From Deltaproteobacteria bacterium (lineage in GTDB: Bacteria > Myxococcota_A > UBA9160 > UBA6930): a stretch of DNA of 64,000 nucleotides. The stretch is taken from positions 25,018 through 89,017 of the forward strand of contig VGRF01000018.1 of assembly GCA_016875395.1 (NCBI GenBank). Direction: 5' to 3'. This document shows positions 58,889-64,000 of this stretch, piece by piece. Both the position numbers and the translations under genes were made by a program. The notes beneath the pieces were generated by a model. The model had not been told where the DNA came from and did not search any database. It saw only the letters and a list, made by a program, of their open reading frames with translations. The first letter of the stretch is position 1, and each line of letters starts with the position of its first letter.

Positions 58889-60105
58889 TCGTCGGACTCG
58901 ACATCGGGACTACGAAGATCTGCGCCATCGTCGCGGAGGCGACGGAGGCCGGCGTCGACATCGTCGGAATCGGCACGCATCCGTCGAAGGGGCTGCGCAA
59001 AGGCGTCGTCGTCGACATCGACGCGACCGTCGACTCGATCAAGCACGCGGTCGAGGAAGCGGAGCTGATGGCCGACTGCGAGATCACGTCGGTGTACGCG
59101 GGCATCGCCGGCGGCCACATCGACGGCTTCAACTCGCACGGCATCGTGCCCGTCAAGAACCAAGAGGTGACCGAGGCCGACGTGCGGCGCGTGATCGACG
59201 CCGCCAAGGCGGTCGCGATTCCGATGGACCGCGAGGTGATTCACGTCATCCCGCAAGAGTTCATCATCGACGAGCAGGACGGCATCCGCGAGCCGATCGG
59301 CATGAGCGGCGTGCGGCTCGAAGCCAAGATCCACATCGTCACTGCCGCCGTGACGAGCGCGCAGAACATCGTGAAGTGCGCGAACAAGGCCGGCCTCAAC
59401 GTGGTCGACATCGTGCTCGAGCCGCTCGCATCCGCGGAGGCGGTGCTCGCGCAGGACGAGCGCGAGCTCGGCGTGTGCCTGATCGACATCGGCGGCGGCA
59501 CGACCGACATCGCGGCGTTCGTCGACGGCTCGATCAAGCACACGAGCGTGATCGGCATCGGCGGGTACCACCTCTCGAACGACATCGCGGTCGGATTGCG
59601 CACGCCGTTCGAGGAAGCCGAGCGCATCAAGAAGCGCTTCGGCGTCGCGAGCGCGCGCTTCCTCGGCAGCGACGACATCATCACCGTGCCGAGCGTCGGC
59701 GGGCGCCGCCCGCGCGAGGTCTCGCGCAAGGTGCTGTGCGAGATCATCGAGCCGCGCATGGAGGAGATCCTCGGCCTCGCGCATCAGGAGATCGTCAAGA
59801 GCGGCCTCGACACGCGCATTCCGTCGGGCGTGGTCCTAACAGGTGGCTGCGCCGCGTTATCAGGGATCCAGGAGCTCGCGGAAGAGATCTTCGAAGCGCA
59901 GGTGCGGCTCGGCGCGCCGGCGAACGTGGGCGGCCTGCAAGACATCGTGCGCGACCCGATGTACGCGACCGGCGTAGGCCTGATCCTGTTCGGGTACGCG
60001 CAAGCGAAGGGCAAGAGCCCGAGCCGCTTCCGGATCCGCGACGAGGGAATCTTCCGGCGCGTGAAGCAGCGCATGCGCGACTGGTTCTACGGCGACCTCG
60101 AGTAG
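58867..60105 (+). CDS. ftsA: Actin-like division protein FtsA
   Basis: Membrane-tethered actin homologue that anchors FtsZ; 412 residues. GTG start (MSRKDNLIVGLDIGTTKICA, phosphate-1 motif). The 1C subdomain follows, then GVCLIDIGGGTTDIAAF (phosphate-2) and VVLTGGCAALSGIQELAEE (adenosine motif). The C-terminal amphipathic membrane-targeting helix reads FRRVKQRMRDWFYGDLE. Confidence 0.96.
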   Translation: MSRKDNLIVGLDIGTTKICAIVAEATEAGVDIVGIGTHPSKGLRKGVVVDIDATVDSIKHAVEEAELMADCEITSVYAGIAGGHIDGFNSHGIVPVKNQEVTEADVRRVIDAAKAVAIPMDREVIHVIPQEFIIDEQDGIREPIGMSGVRLEAKIHIVTAAVTSAQNIVKCANKAGLNVVDIVLEPLASAEAVLAQDERELGVCLIDIGGGTTDIAAFVDGSIKHTSVIGIGGYHLSNDIAVGLRTPFEEAERIKKRFGVASARFLGSDDIITVPSVGGRRPREVSRKVLCEIIEPRMEEILGLAHQEIVKSGLDTRIPSGVVLTGGCAALSGIQELAEEIFEAQVRLGAPANVGGLQDIVRDPMYATGVGLILFGYAQAKGKSPSRFRIRDEGIFRRVKQRMRDWFYGDLE

Positions 60106-60279
60106 CGGCGCATGGATGCTGGGTCCGGGCGAGCGCGGCTCCGGAAGCGCGAGCTGGCCAGCGGCGGCTGGAGACCGCCCCGACCCGACTCGCAGAATTT
60201 CGAGACAAACCCGCGGATTTCCTGGGATTCCCTGGTTAGATTTGCGTAGACGCGCTGATGGGGCGCGCAGGGGGGTGAG

Positions 60280-61692
60280 ATGGCGAACGATCGAGACCGG
60301 CGGGGCGAGGATCGCCCGCTGGGCAAACTGGGCGGGGGCCTCGACCTACTCGAGGTCGGGCCCGAGGATCGTGCTGACGACGACCTGCTCGAGTTCGAGG
60401 ACGCGGGCGAGCTGAAGGCGAAGATCCGCGTGATCGGCGTCGGCGGCGCCGGCGGCAACGCGCTCGACACGATGATTCGCTGCGGCCTCGCGGGCGTGGA
60501 GTTCATCGCCGCGAACACCGACGCGCAGGCGCTCACGCACAAGCTCGCACCGACGAAGGTGCAGCTCGGCACGCAGGTCACGCGCGGCCTCGGCTGCGGC
60601 GCGAACCCGGAGCGCGGGCGCGCGGCGGCGATCGAAGATCGCGACAAGCTGCGCGACTTGTTGATCGGCAGCGACATGGTGTTCGTGACCGCCGGCATGG
60701 GCGGCGGCACAGGCACCGGCGCAGCACCGGTGATCGCCGAGATCGCGCGAGAGGTCGGCGCGCTCACGGTGGCGGTCGTGACGAAGCCGTTCCCGTTCGA
60801 GGGCAAGCAGCGCGGGCGTCACGCGGACAAGGGGCTCGAAGAGCTTCACCGCGTGTGCGACACGCTGATCACGATCCCGAACCACCGCCTGCTCGCGCTC
60901 GCCGGCAAGGACACGCGGATGCAGGAGTCCTTCCGCATCGCCGACGACGTGCTGCTCGGCGCGGTGAAGGGCATCTCGGACCTGATCACGGTGCACGGCC
61001 TGATCAATCTCGATTTCGCAGACGTGCGCACGATCATGAACGAGATGGGCCAGGCGCTGATGGGCACCGGCATCGGCGTCGGCGAGAGCCGCGCGAAGGA
61101 CGCCGCCTACGCCGCGATCTCGAGCCCGCTGCTCGAGGACGTGTCGATCGACGGCGCGCGCGGCGTGCTGATCAACATCACCGGCGGCACCGACATGACG
61201 CTGTGGGAGGTGAACGAGGCTTCGACGCTGATCCAGGAGGCGGCGCACGAGGACGCGAACATCATCTTCGGCGCGGTGATCGACGAGAACATGAAGCCCG
61301 GCGAGATCCGCGTGACGGTGATCGCGACGGGCCTCGAGGGCGAGCGCAAGCTCGTCGCGCCGGATCGCGGCGCGGCGACCGCGCGCCCCGCGCCGCCGAG
61401 CGAGAGCGTGTACGTGCAGCCGATCCGCCGCGAGGCCGCCCCGCAGCCGCGCGCCGAGAAGCCCGTGATCGCGGCGCCGGCGCCCGCACCGGCGCCCCAG
61501 ACGCAGCGCGCCGCGGCGTCCGTGGTGCAGATCCACGAGCCGGCACAGGCGCCCGAGTTCGTCTCGCCCTTCGAGGACGAGTACGACGTGCCCGCGTTCC
61601 TGCGCAAACGCCGCGTCGCCGCGGCTGCCGGCGCGAACGCGAGCGCGGACGACGACGAGCTTCCGGCGTTCCTGCGAAAGACCGCGGACTGA
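60280..61692 (+). CDS. ftsZ: Tubulin-like division protein FtsZ with two C-terminal conserved peptides
   Basis: GTPase that forms the Z-ring; 470 residues. An acidic N-terminal extension of about 47 residues precedes the core ([19 protein letters not shown]). Tubulin signature [13 protein letters not shown], then [20 protein letters not shown]. An Ala/Pro-rich linker (about 365-430) leads to a first C-terminal conserved peptide DVPAFLRK (436-443). A second, ELPAFLRK (460-467), comes right before the C-terminus. FtsZ normally has one such peptide, the docking site for FtsA, ZipA, MinC and others. ATG preceded by AGGGGGGTGAG; 174-bp gap from ftsA. Confidence 0.96.
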   Translation: MANDRDRRGEDRPLGKLGGGLDLLEVGPEDRADDDLLEFEDAGELKAKIRVIGVGGAGGNALDTMIRCGLAGVEFIAANTDAQALTHKLAPTKVQLGTQVTRGLGCGANPERGRAAAIEDRDKLRDLLIGSDMVFVTAGMGGGTGTGAAPVIAEIAREVGALTVAVVTKPFPFEGKQRGRHADKGLEELHRVCDTLITIPNHRLLALAGKDTRMQESFRIADDVLLGAVKGISDLITVHGLINLDFADVRTIMNEMGQALMGTGIGVGESRAKDAAYAAISSPLLEDVSIDGARGVLINITGGTDMTLWEVNEASTLIQEAAHEDANIIFGAVIDENMKPGEIRVTVIATGLEGERKLVAPDRGAATARPAPPSESVYVQPIRREAAPQPRAEKPVIAAPAPAPAPQTQRAAASVVQIHEPAQAPEFVSPFEDEYDVPAFLRKRRVAAAAGANASADDDELPAFLRKTAD

Positions 61693-61733
61693 TTAGGCCC
61701 TGCGAGCCGCCGAGCGGTTCGCAAACATGAGAG

Positions 61734-61773
61734 CGGCGCCTCCGCACGAGTCGCGGAGGCGCCGTTTCCATTT
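61734..61773 (+). terminator. Terminator after ftsZ
   Basis: A 12-bp perfect stem CGGCGCCTCCGC / GCGGAGGCGCCG with a 7-nt loop is followed by TTTCCATTT. Marks the end of the dcw transcript. Confidence 0.75.
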
Positions 61774-61805
61774 CCAGGACTCGCCGCCGAGCCTGCGGAG
61801 CCGCC

Positions 61806-62621
61806 ATGTCCCAAGACCTCGTCCTCATCGATCGCCGTGCGGACGGCGTCGCCGTGCTCACGCTGAACGACGAGCCGCGCCTCAACGCCATGACCGAGGC
61901 CATGGGCGGCGCGATCTCGGGCGCGGTCGCGAAGCTGAGAGAAGATGCGAGCGTGCGCGCGGTCGTCCTCACCGGCGCGGGCCGCGCGTTCTCTGCGGGC
62001 GGCGACCTCGACATGCTGGTGCGCATGACGCAGGCCGGAAACGCGGACCGCGGCGGCCCGACGCGCGCGGCGCACCGCGCGTTCATGGGCCGCTTCTATC
62101 GCAGCTATCTCGCCGTGCGCGACTTCCCGGTTCCCACCATCGCGGCCATCAACGGTCCCGCGATCGGCGCCGGCCTCTGCGTCGCACTTGCCTGTGATCT
62201 GCGCATCGCCGCACGCGAAGCCAAGCTCGGCCTCAACTTCACGAAGCTCGGCATCCACCCCGGCATGGCCGCGACCTGGACGCTGCCGCGCATCGTGGGC
62301 AACGCGATCGCGGCCGAGCTCATCTACACGGGCCGGATCGTCGGCGGCGAGGAGGCGGCGCGCATCGGGCTCGCGAACCGCGCGGTTGCGCGCGAGGAAA
62401 CGCTGCCCGCAGCCCTCGCGCTCGCGAGCGAGATCGCGGCGGCCGCCCCGGTGGCGGTACGCGGCGCGAAGCGATCCCTCGCAATGAGCGCCGGGAGCGA
62501 CATCGGCGCGCAGCTCGACCAGGAAGCCTCCGAGCAGGCGCTCTGTTACGAGAGCGCGGACCTGCTCGAAGGCCTCGCTGCGGTGAAGGACAAGCGAGAG
62601 CCGCGCTTCCAGGGCAACTAG
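61806..62621 (+). CDS. Enoyl-CoA hydratase/isomerase (crotonase) family protein
   Basis: Crotonase-fold protein of 271 residues. Oxyanion-hole segments GAGRAFSAGGDLDML (about 57-71) and NGPAIGAGLCVALACDLRIA (about 115-135) are clear. Of the two catalytic glutamates of true enoyl-CoA hydratases, the first region reads LNFTKLGIHPGM with no Glu, while the second (AIAAELIYTG) keeps it. It may therefore be an isomerase or another CoA-ester enzyme. Start MSQDLVLIDR; stands alone after the ftsZ terminator. Confidence 0.87.
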   Translation: MSQDLVLIDRRADGVAVLTLNDEPRLNAMTEAMGGAISGAVAKLREDASVRAVVLTGAGRAFSAGGDLDMLVRMTQAGNADRGGPTRAAHRAFMGRFYRSYLAVRDFPVPTIAAINGPAIGAGLCVALACDLRIAAREAKLGLNFTKLGIHPGMAATWTLPRIVGNAIAAELIYTGRIVGGEEAARIGLANRAVAREETLPAALALASEIAAAAPVAVRGAKRSLAMSAGSDIGAQLDQEASEQALCYESADLLEGLAAVKDKREPRFQGN

Positions 62622-62759
62622 CGGCGGCGCTCGCGACGGCGACGAAGACGATCTCGACGTGACGCCGATCACGGCAAGAATTTCCCGCGAGAACATTCTC
62701 AACTCGTGACGCGCGAAGACGAAACGTTCGTGCGGAACTCACACGAGGGACAGAACGAG

Positions 62760-62858
62760 ATGTCGGCGGCAGTCGCGAGCGCACTCAAGAGCAGCAATCT
62801 CTGGCTCACCGTCGCGTACATCGCCGCGCTCTTGTTGCTGGCCAAGGCCTACGCCTAA
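62760..62858 (+). CDS. Candidate 32-residue membrane peptide
   Basis: ATG at 62760 encodes 32 residues with one hydrophobic helix, SNLWLTVAYIAALLLLAKAY, ending AYA and a TAA stop. GAGGGA lies about 10 bases upstream. An in-frame GTG at 62706 would extend it to 50 residues. Third-position G/C use is coding-like, and the hydrophobic run is too clean to dismiss. Not recognised as a known family. Confidence 0.5.
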   Translation: MSAAVASALKSSNLWLTVAYIAALLLLAKAYA

Positions 62859-62902
62859 GGGCCGAGAGTTCGGCATCGCCGGCAGCGAGGCGCGGCGATT
62901 TC

Positions 62903-63200
62903 TCCTTGTTTACTTCGCATCGGGCTCGAAGACTCGCCCGCTGCTGCGCGCTTCGCTTGCGGCCTCGGCCGACATGCTTGGCAGGAGCGTTTGACTTCGA
63001 GGTCGCTCCAGCTCTCTCGCGAGCGCGGCAATGCACCGAGGTGGCTTCAGGCGCGTCGCCACCTCGGTGCATTGCCGCGGCTACACGAGTGTCGGAGCGA
63101 ACTCGAAGTCGAACGCTACTCGGTGCGTGTCGGCCGAGGCGCAAGCGAAGCGCGCAGCAAACCGCGGAGTCTTCGACGCGGTTTGCGAAGTAAACAAGGA
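62903..63200. repeat. 298-bp imperfect palindrome built from two inverted copies of the long repeat
   Basis: Two inverted copies of the 105-bp repeat (62903-63005 and about 63097-63200) face each other. The outer 17 bp (62903-62919 and 63184-63200) match perfectly, as do the innermost 21-bp arms (63025-63045 and 63058-63078, loop 12 nt). All share the same centre at 63051.5, so this is one coherent hairpin-forming element. Each arm has its own small side hairpin with a conserved GAGTCTTCGA loop but different stem bases. Fills most of the 389-bp gap before ndk; no gene inside. Confidence 0.85.
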
Positions 63201-63247
63201 AGAGCGAGCGACCTCGGTGACGTTGACCGCCTCTACCTCGGCGCCGC

Positions 63248-63685
63248 CTACAACGCCTCGCTAATCCCCACGATCTCGCTCGCGTTGAAGAAATAGGAGA
63301 TCTCGAGCTTGGCGGTTGCGGGGGCGTCGCTGCCGTGGGCGGCGTTGCGCTCGATGTCGGTGCCGAAGTCGCCGCGGATCGTGCCCTTGGGCGCCTTCTT
63401 CGAGTCGGTCGGGCCCATCAGGTCGCGGTTCTTTTGGATCGCGCCCTCGCCCTCGAGCACGCTGATCACGACCGGGCCGCTCGTCATGAACTTCACGAGA
63501 TCGCCGTAGAACGGGCGCGCCTTGTGCACCGCGTAGAAGCCGCGCGCGAGCTGCTCGCTCAAGTGGACCTTCTTGACCGCGAGGATTGTTAGGCCCGCGG
63601 CCTCGAAGCGGCGCAGGATCTCACCCGTCGCACCCTTCGCGACGGCATCCGGTTTCACGATCGACAGCGTGCGTTCGACGGCCAT
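63248..63685 (-). CDS. ndk: Nucleoside diphosphate kinase
   Basis: Transfers gamma-phosphate between nucleoside tri- and diphosphates through a phosphohistidine; 145 residues, normal length. Start [18 protein letters not shown] is canonical. Active-site motif ERNAAHGSD (NxxHGSD) is intact, with the catalytic His; Kpn-loop region [19 protein letters not shown]. The upstream in-frame extension comes from a dispersed repeat and is rejected as coding. Confidence 0.96.
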   Translation of the reverse strand: MAVERTLSIVKPDAVAKGATGEILRRFEAAGLTILAVKKVHLSEQLARGFYAVHKARPFYGDLVKFMTSGPVVISVLEGEGAIQKNRDLMGPTDSKKAPKGTIRGDFGTDIERNAAHGSDAPATAKLEISYFFNASEIVGISEAL

Positions 63686-63735
63686 GTGCAGCGACTCCCT
63701 GGGAAAAAGAGGGGCGCACCATAGCCAGTCCTTTC

Positions 63736-63772
63736 GTGAACTTCGCTCGCCTGCGGCTCGCTGCGCGCGCTC
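63736..63772 (-). repeat. Dispersed hairpin repeat upstream of ndk
   Basis: On the - strand it reads GCGCGCAGCGAGCCGCAGGC then GAGCGAAGTTCAC, nearly identical to the ccmE-ccmF copy (stem GCC-GCA-GGC). About 50 bp upstream of the ndk start, so it may lie in the leader. Confidence 0.7.
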
Positions 63773-63874
63773 TGCGCGACCTGCGGTCGCACTGGATCGC
63801 TTGCGTTCGCCACGCACGCCGAGTTGCGTCGGGCTTGACCAGCTCCAGGAGGAGGACGATCCGCCGCCGGCAGA

Positions 63875-64000
63875 CTACGGGGTCAAGACGATCTTCCCGA
63901 AGTGCTCGCTCGCGGCGAGCGCGCGGTGTGCTTCCGCGGCGTCGGCGAGCGGGAGCACGCGGTGCACGACGGCGCGGATGCGGCCCGCGGCGAGGTCGTC
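63875..64000 (-). CDS. Quinone oxidoreductase / zinc-type alcohol dehydrogenase family, C-terminal end only
   Basis: The last 41 codons of a medium-chain dehydrogenase: DDLAAGRIRAVVHRVLPLAD then AAEAHRALAASEHFGKIVLT and P, then TAG. The AAEAHR...GKIVL ending is characteristic of NADPH:quinone oxidoreductases. The rest lies beyond the window. Confidence 0.8.
   Translation of the reverse strand, partial: DDLAAGRIRAVVHRVLPLADAAEAHRALAASEHFGKIVLTP

Larger units (their letters stand above)
10048..63593. repeat. Dispersed short motif TTGTTA(C/G)GG, many copies
   Basis: Exact TTGTTACGG or its complement starts at 10048, 10739, 13417, 25995, 43295, 46661, 48122, 51975, 54698, 55770 and 57321. The variant TTGTTAGG/CCTAACAA is at 11993, 29616, 32604, 42509, 50661, 58796 and 63586. 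Further copies of the TTGTTA core alone are at 15151, 17627, 20177, 21466, 23629, 30216, 47609, 51660 and 52704. Both strands are used about equally. Counted by eye, so a few may be missed. Confidence 0.7.

Noticed and set aside
62903..63200. Integron attC site or phage attachment site
   Set aside because: No integrase, no cassette structure and no core-site consensus; the element is better explained by two inverted repeat copies.
10048..63593. TTA-codon regulation (bldA-like) as the reason for the TTGTTA motif
   Set aside because: Several copies are read as Cys-Tyr or Arg-Asn or lie outside genes, so a leucine-codon explanation cannot cover them.
3401..63772. CRISPR array from the repeated hairpin units
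   Set aside because: Copies are kilobases apart, in both orientations, with no regular spacers and no cas genes.

Overview
The window comes from a high-GC (roughly 70 percent by eye) Gram-negative bacterial chromosome. Gene content points to a deltaproteobacterial or myxobacterial-type lineage. It has a complete division and cell-wall (dcw) cluster with meso-diaminopimelate-type peptidoglycan, a variant System I cytochrome c maturation operon, several MoxR/VWA gene pairs, a polyhydroxyalkanoate regulator, a long PlsB acyltransferase and fatty-acid type SDR/crotonase genes. The lineage call is an inference; no rRNA, tRNA, oriC, CRISPR array or intact mobile element is visible.

Layout. 1-2.9 kb: an MFS transporter cut by the window edge and a class I aminotransferase, followed by a tandemly duplicated block carrying two copies of a 60-bp REP-like palindrome. 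2.9-9.4 kb: a + strand ccm operon (ccmE, ccmF, an unusual CcmI-like fusion protein, ccmA, ccmB, ccmC, ccmD). 9.8-14.2 kb: a zinc-ribbon protein, an SDR, a hypothetical protein, and an AAA+ ATPase paired with a VWA/HExxH protein. 14.2-22.6 kb (- strand): a Nudix hydrolase, hisG-hisI, plsB, an SDR, a broken higB with intact higA, a GNAT acetyltransferase and a 71-residue biotinyl carrier protein. 22.7-26.4 kb: ffh and an MltD-like LysM transglycosylase. 26.4-34.8 kb (- strand): phosphatase, rlmN, trmB and vapC-vapB in one tight run; then a second AAA+/VWA pair, an M48 lipoprotein peptidase and a 2-phosphoglycerate-kinase-like protein. 35-43.2 kb: a ParA-like ATPase with a glycogen-binding tail interrupted by an in-frame amber codon, an ECF sigma factor, a hydrolase-like protein, a DsbA-type lipoprotein, a phosphohexomutase, tatA, an MJ0042 zinc-ribbon membrane protein, phaR and a histone-deacetylase-family enzyme.

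43.3-61.8 kb is the dcw cluster: mraZ, rsmH, ftsL, ftsI, murE, murF, mraY, murD, ftsW, murG, murC, murB, ftsQ, ftsA, ftsZ. A promoter and three 10-bp-phased MraZ boxes precede it and a terminator hairpin follows ftsZ. Most junctions overlap by 1-4 bases, implying coupled translation. Three gaps break the pattern: a hairpin-rich mraZ-rsmH leader, a large inverted repeat before murD, and the ftsA-ftsZ gap. The window ends with a crotonase, a 32-residue membrane peptide candidate, a 298-bp palindrome, ndk and the end of a quinone oxidoreductase gene.

Beyond the genes, three layers of repeats stand out. (1) A 9-mer, TTGTTACGG, occurs 11 times exactly, with seven more copies of a close variant. 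(2) About ten copies of a hairpin repeat have conserved flanks and a stem that changes in compensatory fashion; two copies lie in frame inside murC and ftsI. (3) There are large inverted repeats at 2.5-2.8, 51.7 and 62.9-63.2 kb. Protein-level oddities include FtsZ with two C-terminal conserved peptides, CcmE with a Cys-x3-Phe heme-site motif, and the ParA/CBM48 fusion.
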